DNA of 64,000 nucleotides from RGIG3159 sp034927685 (GCA_034927685.1 JAYFPO010000004.1:1-64000); one strand, 5' to 3'; shown: positions 35,223 through 44,157, numbered from the stretch's first letter. The notes: generated by a model from the letters alone, not told the origin. Made by a program: numbers and translations.

Positions 35223-35315
35223 GGTATGGTATCCGGACTGGCCAAAAGACAGTGATTGAACTTCGGGGGCTCCCTCCCGCAGAAACATCATGTCACCAGT
35301 CCGGATACCGATACC
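35223..35315. repeat. Inverted repeat with 14-bp perfect arms
   Basis: GGTATCCGGACTGG (35228-35241) and CCAGTCCGGATACC (35296-35309) are perfect complements with a 54-base spacer. The pairing extends outwards by GGTAT/ATACC with one bulged base, to 19 bp. It could fold as a large hairpin in RNA or be the ends of a tiny mobile element. Confidence 0.6.
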
Positions 35316-35802
35316 ATGTATCGTGGTTGCCGCAATGATTCGTGCTTTACCTGCTATGCCTTTCGCCGGGTGAGGCATTTCCGATCATGAATGGTGCGTA
35401 ATTGTACCATGGTATCAACGGTCAAACCATGGGCAAGAAGAAACCTGGGAATCTTGTAACTTAAATGCCAAATTGGCTCAAGTTCTACTTGTATTTTGTT
35501 TGTCGTGCCAAGCACGGCTGCTGTTCTTTTGTAAAAGTCTGAAAAGCCATTGTCATTCCTGTCGAGACAACGGGAAACATATCGGCAAGAACATTTCTTG
35601 CCATGCGAAGAATTGGAAAATCCTCCAACGGTATTATTTAGATGCTGCATCCATTGGGTGCGTCGCTCTTGTAACCTCGATCCATATAAATCGTTTGGTG
35701 GTATATATTGTGTAACGATACGGCATAGGGCTGTGGTTGGTCCCTCCCAAAAGCCGCAATTCGGTAGATATGTTTTACCAATTCACAGTTTTCCTTGCTG
35801 TG

Positions 35803-35831
35803 TTGTGTACCCCTGGAGAGGGGTCTAAAAA
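35803..35831 (+). promoter_or_regulatory. Candidate bicupin-operon promoter with palindromic spacer
   Basis: TTGTGT (35803-35808) and TAAAAA (35826-35831), 17 bases apart. The spacer is almost filled by a perfect inverted repeat ACCCCT-GGAG-AGGGGT (35809-35824), the right place for an operator. Confidence 0.35.
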
Positions 35832-35861
35832 TACTATTCTTTAAATATAACGAGGTTAAAC

Positions 35862-36617
35862 ATGGATAATTTCTTAAAAGCAACCGCATTTTATAACGAA
35901 AGCCACAACGTTAAATACAATGAAAAGGGTGTGGATTCCTTCGAATTACTGCCCGGAACACATTCCGAAGTTCGTGCGTTTAAGTATATTATGAAGGCCG
36001 GCAGTTCCATTACTCCGGAACTGTATGCAGATCAGTCCGTACTGTATTTGTTTTCCGGCAAGGGCAAGGTGATTGTAAAAGACGAAAATTCCATCTATGA
36101 TGTTGATGGTGTTGCTTTCTATGCGCCGAATTATGAAAAGTGCGCCTATACCATTTTTGCACTTACGGATACGGAGTTTGTCCAGGTTCTGTCGCACATG
36201 GACTCCCACGATATGGAGCTGAAAGTGCGTTGCTCTCTGACACTGCCGTTTTTCCGCACCGAAGAACAGTGCGAACAATACGATCAGGATTGCAAAACCC
36301 CCGGCGCAATTTCCAGAACGGTTCTCTACGGCAAGTTTGACAGACTCGGCCGCCTTACCTGCGGCGTATGCGAATGTGCTTGCGGAGGTGGTACGATTGA
36401 AACTGGACATCCCGCTGTTCACCAATGGAACTACGCGCTTCAAGATGCAGACTATACTATGACAGTCGGTTCTGGCCCTAACATGCAGAGATTTACTCGC
36501 AAGGCCGGCGACTGGGACTTCATTCCAGCAGGTCCCGATCACAGCTTGACAGCAGTTCCAGGGAAAAAAATGCATTATATTTGGGTTGAGCAGAACGTCA
36601 ACAAAAGAGGTCAATAA
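35862..36617 (+). CDS. Bicupin protein, first of a tandem pair
   Basis: A 251-residue protein with two cupin-like halves: residues ~30-100 (SVLYLFSGKGKVIV, then GVAFYAPNYEKC) and ~150-245 (IETGHPAVHQWNYAL and FIPAGPDHSLTAVPGKKMHYIWVE, with histidines suited to a metal). It is a clear paralogue of the next protein. By context it may act on uronates or their opened-ring forms, as the cupin KdgF does in pectin breakdown, but I see no proof of that. GAGG lies 7 bases before the ATG. Confidence 0.65.
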   Translation: MDNFLKATAFYNESHNVKYNEKGVDSFELLPGTHSEVRAFKYIMKAGSSITPELYADQSVLYLFSGKGKVIVKDENSIYDVDGVAFYAPNYEKCAYTIFALTDTEFVQVLSHMDSHDMELKVRCSLTLPFFRTEEQCEQYDQDCKTPGAISRTVLYGKFDRLGRLTCGVCECACGGGTIETGHPAVHQWNYALQDADYTMTVGSGPNMQRFTRKAGDWDFIPAGPDHSLTAVPGKKMHYIWVEQNVNKRGQ

Positions 36618-36629
36618 GGAGATTTTATT

Positions 36630-37484
36630 ATGAGCTATAAATATATTTCAAAAGCCGACGAAGAGAAGCCGTACGACTCAAACGGCGTTTCTTTTGTTCG
36701 TATGACAATTGATGATGATTTTAAAGAGCTGGATGAATACGGAATTGAATGGTATCGTGTAAATCTTAAATCTGGTGCTACCTATTCTCCTAAGCTTGAA
36801 AGCAACAAGGTTGTGCTGCTGATGTTCAACGGCAAACGCGCCTATATCAATAATTGCGGACAAATTTTTGATGTGAAAGAGCCTGCGGTTTTTATTCCGG
36901 ATTTTGACAAATATTATTACTTTGTCGGGGCGATCGAGGATACGGAATTCATGATGGGGCTGGTCAATATGAACGATTGGGACTGGAGTAGATACAACCG
37001 CTCTCACAAGCACCTTCCGTTCTTTAATTGCTGCTCAATGGCAACTGAATATGGCCAGAGCTGTAAGTTAGAAGGCACTCATTCCTGGACGCTGCTGCAG
37101 GGAATGCAGTTGGGTCATTTGACAATTGGTGCCTGCCGTGCAATCGGGTCCGGCACACATGAAAACGGTCATCCTTCCCAGCAGCAGTGGAATTACATCG
37201 TCGGAAATTCTGATTTTAATCTTCTCGTTAAAAATAATGAAAGCATGGCGAATCCCGTTCCGGGTCTTGAGAATACTGTTAGTGTACCGCAGCTTCCGGG
37301 TGATTTTTCCCTAATATATGCTGGATGCGATCATGATTTAATTGCGCAGCCAAATAAAGAGGTGTTTTACCTCTGGGCAGAAACCTACACCGTTCAAGAT
37401 TGCAGCCAATATTGGGAAGCAATCATCAGCAACAAAACGCCCAGTGAAGCTTATGAAGCCACAGTTAAAATGGGCTTGAAATAA
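36630..37484 (+). CDS. Bicupin protein, second of a tandem pair
   Basis: A 284-residue paralogue of the preceding gene. The alignable core is ENGHPSQQQWNYIVGNSDF against ETGHPAVHQWNYALQDADY, and CDHDLIAQPNKEVFYLWAE against PDHSLTAVPGKKMHYIWVE; an insert of about 20 residues sits before the second site and the C-terminus is 20 longer. The first half lacks most histidines, so metal is more likely in the second. AAGGAG precedes the ATG, 12 bases after the first gene's stop. Function unknown; co-expressed. Confidence 0.65.
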   Translation: MSYKYISKADEEKPYDSNGVSFVRMTIDDDFKELDEYGIEWYRVNLKSGATYSPKLESNKVVLLMFNGKRAYINNCGQIFDVKEPAVFIPDFDKYYYFVGAIEDTEFMMGLVNMNDWDWSRYNRSHKHLPFFNCCSMATEYGQSCKLEGTHSWTLLQGMQLGHLTIGACRAIGSGTHENGHPSQQQWNYIVGNSDFNLLVKNNESMANPVPGLENTVSVPQLPGDFSLIYAGCDHDLIAQPNKEVFYLWAETYTVQDCSQYWEAIISNKTPSEAYEATVKMGLK

Positions 37485-37568
37485 TAGAATAATAGCGATT
37501 TCTTTTCACAATTTCTGAAAATATTGATTGAATAGCGGATTCCAAACAGCGAGTTCCGCGCTCCTTGT

Positions 37569-37610
37569 GCAAGACCAGTATAGCGCTCATAACCGCTATA
37601 CTGGTCTTGC
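37569..37610 (+). terminator. Long hairpin after the bicupin genes
   Basis: A perfect 17-bp stem (GCAAGACCAGTATAGCG and its complement) with an 8-base loop, 85 bases past the second bicupin. It is not followed by a T run, so termination may be Rho-assisted or the hairpin may be an RNA 3' end or a recombination site. Confidence 0.5.
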
Positions 37611-37715
37611 CATTAAAATGAAAATCAAGTCAAAGCTCCGGCGAAGTCGGATGCTTGAGCAAGAACTAAACCACCGTTCCCCCCGCGAAATGCCCAATTT
37701 TTGGCATAAAAAGCT

Positions 37716-37752
37716 GTTACCGCAGTCGATATTTTGTATCAACTGCGGTAAC
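37716..37752. repeat. 11-bp inverted repeat
   Basis: GTTACCGCAGT (37716-37726) and ACTGCGGTAAC (37742-37752) with a 15-base loop, in a region without genes. Role unknown. Confidence 0.45.
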
Positions 37753-38035
37753 TGATTTGGTACGGGTAGAGATACGGGATTTAAAAGAATAAAAATCCGG
37801 AGCTTGCACACATATTCTATCTGCTTTTGGCTCTGTTCCGGCTATATTTGGGGCCTCCACTTACGCCGCCATCGTATTTGTGCTAATTTGCTCAATGGCA
37901 TTGCGAATACCTGCCTAGCTCGTCAGATCCGTAAACACTTCGACCAGCTGCCCTGATCTGTGAACGGCGATTCCTGCAAAACGGACAGATCTTTCCTCAT
38001 GCTGTTATGGACGATATCCTCTACCATCCGGATGA

Positions 38036-38286
38036 CAGGATAATCTGCCGGACGAAGTGGTGGCGGATGTTGGGACACAGATGCAGACGATAAAGGCCGA
38101 AATCTCCGCGCTGGAGGCCACTGAACCACCAAAAGACTTCACAAGAGACCAGGTTCGCGCCTGGCTGGATTCGCTGCGCGCTGCGCCGGATGATCGGGCC
38201 ATCTCGCTGCTCGTGGCGCGTGTGGACGTAAAAAACAAGACCGAATTCGAAGTACAAAGTACCCTAAATTCGGTCTTGCGTGAAAA

Positions 38287-38308
<22 letters not shown>
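38036..38308 (+). pseudogene. C-terminal remnant of a large serine recombinase
   Basis: The frame reads DEVVADVGTQ, EPPKDFTRDQVRAWLDSLR, AISLLVARVDVKNKTEFEVQ and STLNSVLRENGCGGRT. The order of a helical segment, a DxVxW-type helix, the VKNKTEF strand and the GCGG ending is what I know from the C-termini of Clostridia site-specific recombinases. A stop codon lies just upstream and no resolvase domain is present. The last nine codons overlap the 3' end of tRNA-fMet, as expected if the gene ended at the attachment site. Confidence 0.6.
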
Positions 38309-38362
<54 letters not shown>

Positions 38363-38390
38363 ATATTCGTGCACTTTAACGCGCTTGACT

Positions 38391-38419
38391 ATAATAGCAC
38401 GGAGACTACAGTTTGTCAA
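38391..38419 (-). promoter_or_regulatory. Promoter of tRNA-fMet
   Basis: TTGACA (38414-38419) and TATTAT (38391-38396) on the minus strand, separated by exactly 17 bases, about 30 bases before the tRNA. Confidence 0.85.
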
Positions 38420-38543
38420 TATGGCTTTTTGACTTTTTTCCTGGCACTCTTCCATTTTGGCGTCCGGTGCGCTACAATGATGTTTGTTTGCAATTTTTCG
38501 TGCGGCTTATCCCGTGCTATTCTTCCCGCTCGGAGGTATTTTT

Positions 38544-39869
38544 ATGTTGCCAGATACGTTTCAGTCCCGCATGCGACGGCTGCTTGGCCCCGACTTTACC
38601 GCCTTTCTCGCCTCCTATGACCGTCCCCGGGCCGTCGCCCTGCGTCGCAATCCCCTGAAATCGGATTGCCTGCCGCCCTTTTCCCTCTCCCCCGTTCCCT
38701 GGGTGTCCGACGGCTTTTATTACGACCCTGCGCAGCGCCCGGGGCTTCACCCCTGGCATGACGCCGGGCTCTACTATCTCCAAGAGGCTAGCGCGATGGC
38801 TCCCGCCGCTCTGCTTAACCCACAGCCCGGCGAGACCGTCCTCGACCTCTGCGCAGCCCCGGGCGGAAAATCCACCCAGCTCGCCGCCATGCTCCGAGGA
38901 CGCGGCTTGCTCGTCTGCAATGAAATCAGCCCCCAGCGGGCCAGGATTCTCTCCCAGAATATGGAACGCATGGGAATTTCAAACGCGCTCGTTTTGAATG
39001 AGCGCCCGGCCCGGCTTGCGGAGCGTTTGCCGCGGGTCTTCGACCGCGTCCTCGTCGATGCGCCCTGCTCCGGCGAGGGTATGTTCCGTAAGGAGGCTGC
39101 CGCCGTCCAGGACTGGAGTGAGGAGACCGTGCGGATGTGCGCCAGACGGCAGCGCGAGATTCTCGAGTCCGCCGCACAGACCGTCAAGGCCGGCGGATTT
39201 CTGGTCTACTCCACCTGCACCTTTGCCCCCGAAGAAAACGAGGGCGTCGTCTCCGCATTTCTCCACGACCACCCCGAATTCTCCCTGCCGGAGGTCGCCG
39301 CGCCATGGTTCTCGCCCGGGCGGCCCGACGCTGTCCCCGACCCCGCGCCGCACCTCGCGCGGACCTTTCGCTTATTTCCTCATCTGCTGCGCGGCGAGGG
39401 ACACTTTGCGGCAGTTCTGCAATATAATGGTACGGAAGCTTCTTTCTTACCCATGACGCCGGCGTTCGCGACGCCGCCCGAACTGACCGATTTTCTCCGG
39501 GACACTGACATAGCCCTGCCTGATGGTACGCTTCTCGCCTTCGGCGCGCAGCTTTTCCTCGCGCCGGCACATCTGCCCCCGCTGCACGGCCTGCGCGTGC
39601 TGCGGCCCGGTCTCTGCCTGGGCGCGTGTAGAAAGGGCCGCTTTGAACCGGACCACGCCCTGGCCCTCTTTCTGAAGGACTCCGCCTCTGTCGCCGACTT
39701 TCCCCCGGATTCCACGGAAATCGCCCGCTTTCTTCGCGGCGAAACCCTTCCGTGCCTTCAAACTGGCTGGACGCTGGTCGAAGCAGGCGGGCTCTCGCTC
39801 GGCTGGGCGAAGGGCTCCGGCGGCGTGCTCAAGAATCACTACCCCAAAGGCCTGCGACACTCATCCTGA
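38544..39869 (+). CDS. rsmF: 16S rRNA m5C methyltransferase, RsmF/RsmB-NSUN type
   Basis: A 441-residue SAM-dependent RNA methyltransferase. The SAM loop is LDLCAAPGGKSTQ (~residue 105), the two catalytic cysteines sit in VDAPCSGEGMF and VYSTCTFAPEEN, and the C-terminal part after ~290 is the PUA-like RNA-binding domain of the RsmF subgroup. The ATG at 38544 has GGAGG 8 bases upstream; a longer frame adds 20 unlikely residues. It stands alone, before murA. The exact target cytidine is not deducible. Confidence 0.88.
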   Translation: MLPDTFQSRMRRLLGPDFTAFLASYDRPRAVALRRNPLKSDCLPPFSLSPVPWVSDGFYYDPAQRPGLHPWHDAGLYYLQEASAMAPAALLNPQPGETVLDLCAAPGGKSTQLAAMLRGRGLLVCNEISPQRARILSQNMERMGISNALVLNERPARLAERLPRVFDRVLVDAPCSGEGMFRKEAAAVQDWSEETVRMCARRQREILESAAQTVKAGGFLVYSTCTFAPEENEGVVSAFLHDHPEFSLPEVAAPWFSPGRPDAVPDPAPHLARTFRLFPHLLRGEGHFAAVLQYNGTEASFLPMTPAFATPPELTDFLRDTDIALPDGTLLAFGAQLFLAPAHLPPLHGLRVLRPGLCLGACRKGRFEPDHALALFLKDSASVADFPPDSTEIARFLRGETLPCLQTGWTLVEAGGLSLGWAKGSGGVLKNHYPKGLRHSS

Positions 39870-39972
39870 CATAGTTCGGCGTATTTTCCCGTATTCCGAC
39901 TGTTTTTTCATTGAAATTGCCCGTCTCCGTCGGGTTCTTGTTGCTGATTTGTAATTTTTTCTTTACTTTTTC

Positions 39973-40000
39973 TTAAGAGTGTGGTAGTCTAAGCTATAGT
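39973..40000 (+). promoter_or_regulatory. Candidate murA promoter
   Basis: TTAAGA (39973-39978) and TATAGT (39995-40000) with a 16-base spacer; a perfect TATAAT overlaps just downstream (40000-40005) but lacks a -35. The transcript would have a 5' leader of about 130 bases. Confidence 0.45.
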
Positions 40001-40048
40001 ATAATTTTACATTTTGGGCGCCATGTGCGCTCTTTGCGGCACAGCTGC

Positions 40049-40079
40049 GGTGTTTTTCCATTTTGTATGGAAAAACACC
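40049..40079 (+). other. 13-bp hairpin in the murA leader
   Basis: GGTGTTTTTCCAT and ATGGAAAAACACC pair perfectly with a 5-base loop, 60 bases before the murA start. No T run follows. It may modulate murA expression or only protect the 5' end. Confidence 0.45.
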
Positions 40080-40139
40080 ATAAATTCCCTTTGCTGTTTC
40101 GCGCTTTTTTGCACATACTGGGTCAAAAGAGGGTATTAC

Positions 40140-41423
40140 ATGATTAGGTATATGATTCAGGGCGGCGCGCCTCTTCGCGGTTCCGTCTCAATTTCTGGTG
40201 CCAAAAACGCCGCCGTCGCCATACTCCCCGCAGCTCTGCTCGTCAGCGGCATTTGCCGTCTCGACAACGTCCCGGATATCTCCGACGTTCGGCTTCTCCT
40301 TGATATTTTAAGCGACATGGGCGCAAAAGTCCGCCGACTGTCCCCCAACAGTCTGGAAATCGACTGCTCCCGTGTGCGCAACACCATTGCCCCCATCGAG
40401 TTGGTGCGCCGTATCCGTGCCTCCTATTACCTGATCGGCGCTGAGCTGGGTCGTTTTGGCTCCGCCAAGGTTGCCCTGCCCGGCGGCTGCAATTTCTCGG
40501 TGCGACCCGTCGACCAGCACATCAAGGGCTTTGAGGCGATGGGCGCCGAGGTTACGCTTGAAAACGGTTACGTTGTGGCCAAGGGCCATCTGACCGGCGG
40601 CCATATCTTCCCCGACATGGTCTCCGTCGGCGCCACCATGAACATCATGATCGCCGCCGTACTGGCCAGCGGGATGACCATTATCGAAAACTGTGCCAAA
40701 GAACCCCATGTTGTGGATCTGGCCAACTTCCTCAATTCCATGGGCGCCAACATCTCCGGCGCCGGTACCGACACCATTAAGATTCGCGGCGTTCGCGCGC
40801 TGCACGGCGGCTCCTACGCCATTATCCCCGACCAGATCGAGGCCGGCACCTATATGGCCGCCGCCGCCGCCACCGGAGGCGACGTGCTGGTACGGAACAT
40901 TATCCCCCGTCACATGGAGTGCATCACCGCCAAGCTGCGGGAGATGGGTGCGTGGATCACCGAATTTGATGACTCTCTGCGCATCCAACGGTCGGCTCCT
41001 CTGCGCCCCACCAAGGTGAAAACCATGCCGTATCCCGGCTTCCCCACGGATATGCAGCCCCAGATTGCCGTCTGTATGGCGTTGGCCCGAGGCGTCAGCA
41101 TCATCACCGAAGGTATCTACGACACACGTTTCCGTTATACCGCGGAGCTGAACCGCATGGGCGCCTCCATTCAGGTGGACACCAAGCTCGCCGTTCTCAA
41201 TGGCGTCGACGCGCTCCATGGCTGTTCCGTCCGGGCTTTTGACCTGAGGGCCGGCGCGGCCATGGTCATCGCCGGTCTGGCCGCCGAGGGTGTTACTGTG
41301 GTGGAGGATGTCCACTATATTGAGCGTGGCTACGAGGATCTGGTTGGCAAGCTCCGTGCCTTGGGGGCCGTCATTACCAGAATTGAGACACCGGACGTCC
41401 AGCAAACCCAGCAAGTAGGTTGA
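40140..41423 (+). CDS. murA: UDP-N-acetylglucosamine 1-carboxyvinyltransferase
   Basis: A 427-residue MurA, first committed enzyme of peptidoglycan synthesis, which transfers enolpyruvate from PEP to UDP-GlcNAc. SISGAKNAAVAILPA carries the conserved Lys22; LPGGCNFSVRPVDQHIKGF holds the PEP-reactive Cys117, so it is the fosfomycin-sensitive Cys form. The C-terminus RGYEDLVGKLRALGA is normal. The ATG at 40140 is chosen for the AGAGGG site 7 bases upstream; the longer frame adds 42 residues unlike MurA. Confidence 0.96.
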   Translation: MIRYMIQGGAPLRGSVSISGAKNAAVAILPAALLVSGICRLDNVPDISDVRLLLDILSDMGAKVRRLSPNSLEIDCSRVRNTIAPIELVRRIRASYYLIGAELGRFGSAKVALPGGCNFSVRPVDQHIKGFEAMGAEVTLENGYVVAKGHLTGGHIFPDMVSVGATMNIMIAAVLASGMTIIENCAKEPHVVDLANFLNSMGANISGAGTDTIKIRGVRALHGGSYAIIPDQIEAGTYMAAAAATGGDVLVRNIIPRHMECITAKLREMGAWITEFDDSLRIQRSAPLRPTKVKTMPYPGFPTDMQPQIAVCMALARGVSIITEGIYDTRFRYTAELNRMGASIQVDTKLAVLNGVDALHGCSVRAFDLRAGAAMVIAGLAAEGVTVVEDVHYIERGYEDLVGKLRALGAVITRIETPDVQQTQQVG

Positions 41424-41429
41424 TTCATA

Positions 41430-41474
41430 AAAATAGCGCTGCCGCAAAATGTTTTTTGCGGCAGCGCTATTTTT
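41430..41474 (+). terminator. Bidirectional terminator between murA and pyrI
   Basis: A 20-bp stem (AAAATAGCGCTGCCGCAAAA, 41430-41449, with 41454-41473) and a tiny loop, ending in T runs on both strands. It lies between convergent genes and overlaps the pyrI stop. Confidence 0.92.
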
Positions 41475-41892
41475 ATTTTCCCGCGATGGTGTCGCAGTAG
41501 ATGCAGCGGTAGACGCCTTTTTCGCGATCCGTGAGGTGGAACACCTGCTTTAATTCCTGTTCTGTGGAGGTGATGCAGCGGGGATTCTTGCAGCGAACAA
41601 TTCCGGTGATGGTCTCCGGGAGCTGCGGATGCAGCTTTTTGACCCGCTCGCCGTTCTCGATGATGTCCACGGTGATCTGCTGGGCGATGTACCCCAGCAT
41701 CTCGTAGTTGAGGTCGATCAGCTCGCCGATTTTCAGAATGTCCTTTTTTCCGTACTTCTCACTGACCGCGTTCTTGATGAGCGCCACCTCGCAGTCCAGC
41801 TCCTCCAGCTTCAGGTAGCGGTACAGTTCCATACCGCGTCCGGCGGGGATGTGATCGATGACGACACCGTTGACGATGGTTCCAATAATCAT
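41473..41892 (-). CDS. pyrI: Aspartate carbamoyltransferase regulatory chain
   Basis: A 139-residue PyrI. The N-terminal nucleotide-binding domain starts MIIGTIVNGVVIDHIPAG; the C-terminal zinc domain has four cysteines in CKNPRC and CIYC. It gives allosteric control (CTP/UTP/ATP) to the PyrB catalytic trimer. It is the last gene of the operon, three bases after pyrB. Its presence means ATCase here is likely a regulated class B dodecamer. Confidence 0.95.
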   Translation of the reverse strand: MIIGTIVNGVVIDHIPAGRGMELYRYLKLEELDCEVALIKNAVSEKYGKKDILKIGELIDLNYEMLGYIAQQITVDIIENGERVKKLHPQLPETITGIVRCKNPRCITSTEQELKQVFHLTDREKGVYRCIYCDTIAGK

Positions 41893-41895
41893 GGT

Positions 41896-42813
41896 TTATT
41901 GCACCTCCAGCAGTTTCAGGATCAGGGCCATGCGGACGAACTTGCCGTAGCGCACCTGCTTGAAGTAGCAGGCCCGGGGGTCCTGGTCGATTTCGGTGGA
42001 AATCTCATTGACGCGGGGCAGCGGATGGAGAATCGAGAGGTCCCGCTTTGCGGAAACCAGCTTGTCCTTTGTCAAAATGTAGCTGTCCTTCAGGCGGATA
42101 TAGTCGGCTTCGTTGAAGAAGCGCTCCTTCTGCACCCGCGTCATATAGAGGATGTCCAGCTTCGGCATGGCATCCTCCAGGCTGCGCGTCTCCTCGAAGG
42201 GCACGCCGCCCATCTCGAGCACATCGGTGCGGACGTGTTCCGGGATGGCCAGCTCCTCCGGGGAGATCAGGACGAAGTCCACGCCCTCGTAGCGGGACAT
42301 GGCGGAGATCAGGGAGTGTACCGTGCGTCCGAACTTCAGGTCGCCGCAGCAGCCCACGGTCAGGCGGTCCAGGCGGCCCTTCTCCCGCTTGATGGTCAGG
42401 AGATCGGTCAGGGTCTGGGTGGGGTGGTTATGGCCGCCGTCACCGGCGTTGACAACGGGAATCGAAACGCTCTGCGCAGCCACCATCGGCGCGCCCTCCT
42501 TGGGGTGGCGCATGGCGATGAGATCCGCGAAGCAGGCGACGGTTTTGGCCGTGTCGGCCACGCTTTCGCCCTTGGCGGCGGAGGAACTGGCGGCCTCCGA
42601 GAAGCCGATGACCTGACCGCCCAGGTCGAGCATGGCGGTCTCAAAGCTGAGCCGTGTCCGCGTGGACGGCTCGTAGAACAGTGTTGCCAGCTTCTTGCGG
42701 GCACACTTCCCGGCGTAGTTGTCGGGCCGTTCCATGATCTCCTCCGCCAGCGCCAGAATCTCGTCGATCTCTTGGCGGGAAAGATCGAGAATGTCGATCA
42801 AATCTTTTTTCAT
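41896..42813 (-). CDS. pyrB: Aspartate carbamoyltransferase catalytic chain
   Basis: A 305-residue transcarbamylase joining carbamoyl phosphate and aspartate. Carbamoyl-phosphate site YEPSTRTRLSFE (~residue 52) and the flexible loop lysine in SAAKGESVADT are present; aspartate-side residues appear in HPLPRVNEIS. It overlaps pyrE by four bases (ATGA) and precedes pyrI, as in PyrBI holoenzymes. Confidence 0.96.
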   Translation of the reverse strand: MKKDLIDILDLSRQEIDEILALAEEIMERPDNYAGKCARKKLATLFYEPSTRTRLSFETAMLDLGGQVIGFSEAASSSAAKGESVADTAKTVACFADLIAMRHPKEGAPMVAAQSVSIPVVNAGDGGHNHPTQTLTDLLTIKREKGRLDRLTVGCCGDLKFGRTVHSLISAMSRYEGVDFVLISPEELAIPEHVRTDVLEMGGVPFEETRSLEDAMPKLDILYMTRVQKERFFNEADYIRLKDSYILTKDKLVSAKRDLSILHPLPRVNEISTEIDQDPRACYFKQVRYGKFVRMALILKLLEVQ

Positions 42814-43448
42814 TTGGCTCCTCCAATCCAGCTCTCATCCGCCGGGTTATCCCGGAAACGGAGCAACTTGTCCTGATCTGGTTCCTCGATATAGCGTTCC
42901 TTCGCGGCCACCGCGGCCACAGTATCCAGATCCGTCAGGCTGAAATTGACCACTCCCGCGGCCTCCAGCCGGTCGCGGCTCTTTTTCATGCCGTAGGTGA
43001 AGATGCTGACGATACCCAGCACCTCGGCCCCGGCCTCCCGCAGCACGTCCACGACCTCGAGGACGCTGCCGCCTGTGGAAATGAGATCCTCCACCACCAC
43101 GACCTTTTGGCCGGGCAAAAGCCTGCCCTCAATCTGGTTCTTTCGCCCATGGTCCTTGGCGCCGGAGCGGACGTAGCCCATCGGCAGGCCCATCAGGTGC
43201 GCCGTGATGGCGGCGTGGGCAATGCCCGCCGTGGAAGTACCCATCAGCACCTCAGCCGCAGGGTAGTGTTCCCGGATCAGCACGGCCAGTCCGGTCTCCA
43301 CGTCTGTGCGAATCGCCGGGTCCGAAAGGGTCAGGCGGTTGTCGCAGTAGATGGGGCTTTTGATGCCGCTGGCCCAGGTAAACGGCTCGTTCGGGCGGAG
43401 AAATACCGCCTTGATTTTGAGTAAATCCGTTGCGATCTGTTCTTTCAT
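42810..43448 (-). CDS. pyrE: Orotate phosphoribosyltransferase
   Basis: A 212-residue PRTase forming OMP from orotate and PRPP. The PRPP motif is VVVVEDLISTGGSVLEVV; substrate residues lie in FTWASGIKSPIYCDNR, and the catalytic loop around YVRSGAKDHGRKNQIEG. The ATG at 43448 has AAGGAGG upstream; the longer frame running into pyrF is not used. Confidence 0.95.
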   Translation of the reverse strand: MKEQIATDLLKIKAVFLRPNEPFTWASGIKSPIYCDNRLTLSDPAIRTDVETGLAVLIREHYPAAEVLMGTSTAGIAHAAITAHLMGLPMGYVRSGAKDHGRKNQIEGRLLPGQKVVVVEDLISTGGSVLEVVDVLREAGAEVLGIVSIFTYGMKKSRDRLEAAGVVNFSLTDLDTVAAVAAKERYIEEPDQDKLLRFRDNPADESWIGGAK

Positions 43449-43458
43449 GGTTGCCTCC

Positions 43459-44157
43459 TTACAGTACGAAATCTTGCTTACACCGGCGATACGCGGCCAT
43501 CGGGTCGCTCGCCGCTGTGATGGGACGGCCCACGACGATATAATCGGAACCGATTTTGTTTGCCTCCGCCGGCGTGGTAACGCGGACCTGGTCGCCCCGG
43601 TCGCCGTCCGCAAAGCGGACGCCGGGGGGGACCGTCAGGAACGCTCTCCCGCAGTGCTCGTGGATCAGACCGGCCTCCAGCGGCGAGCAGACGACGCCGT
43701 CCAGGCCCGCCCGCTTGGCATTTTCCGCGTAGCGCAGCACCGCGTCCCGCAGCGTCCCCGCGATACCCAGTTCCCGCTGCATCCGCTCCTCGCTGGTGGA
43801 GGTGAGCTGGGTGACCGCGATGCAGAGCGGCCTTGTTCCGTCGGGACGGGTCAGGCCCTCCAGCGCGGCCTCCATCATGGCGACGGTCCCGGCGGCGTGC
43901 AGGTTCACCATGTCGGCCCCCAGGTCCCGCAGGACCGCCATCGATTTTTTGACGGTGTTTGGGATGTCGTGGAGCTTCAGGTCGAGAAAGATTGCGTGTC
44001 CCCGCTCCTTCAGCGCCCGAACGATGGACGGGCCCTCCGCAAAGTACAGCTCCATACCGATCTTCAGAAATGGCCGCTCGTCGCCAAAGTTTCCTAAAAA
44101 CCGCTGCGTTTCCTCTTTTCCTGCGAAGTCGCAGGCGATAATCACGTCTTTTCCCAT
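43459..44157 (-). CDS. pyrF: Orotidine-5'-phosphate decarboxylase
   Basis: A 232-residue group I OMP decarboxylase, TIM barrel. The catalytic Lys/Asp network is FLDLKLHDIPNTV, and the phosphate site is SDYIVVGRPIT near the end. It catalyses the last step to UMP. It overlaps pyrD by 16 bases and precedes pyrE by 10. Confidence 0.95.
   Translation of the reverse strand: MGKDVIIACDFAGKEETQRFLGNFGDERPFLKIGMELYFAEGPSIVRALKERGHAIFLDLKLHDIPNTVKKSMAVLRDLGADMVNLHAAGTVAMMEAALEGLTRPDGTRPLCIAVTQLTSTSEERMQRELGIAGTLRDAVLRYAENAKRAGLDGVVCSPLEAGLIHEHCGRAFLTVPPGVRFADGDRGDQVRVTTPAEANKIGSDYIVVGRPITAASDPMAAYRRCKQDFVL

Larger units (their letters stand above)
34951..35861. other. 911-base region without an intact gene
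   Basis: Between the binding protein and the first bicupin. The minus strand holds broken frames, for example a 66-residue frame at 35178-35378 with ARIIAATTIHGIGIRTG and a 98-residue frame at 35354-35650; they may be one decayed gene I do not recognise. It also has the long inverted repeat at 35223-35315 and the cupin promoter near the right end. Confidence 0.45.
37485..38035. other. 551-base gap with hairpins, no gene
   Basis: Holds the hairpins at 37569-37610 and 37716-37752, then sequence that is probably the frameshifted front part of the recombinase remnant. I see no intact gene. Confidence 0.5.

Noticed and set aside
37485..37760. CRISPR repeats
   Set aside because: The two hairpins differ in sequence and spacing; no repeated unit with spacers and no cas genes occur in the window.
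38484..38543. Longer N-terminus for rsmF
   Set aside because: The extra 20 residues precede the good GGAGG site at the internal ATG and do not fit the family.
40308..41447. 379-codon minus-strand frame opposite murA
   Set aside because: It is an antisense shadow of murA with His/Gly-rich composition and no recognisable fold.
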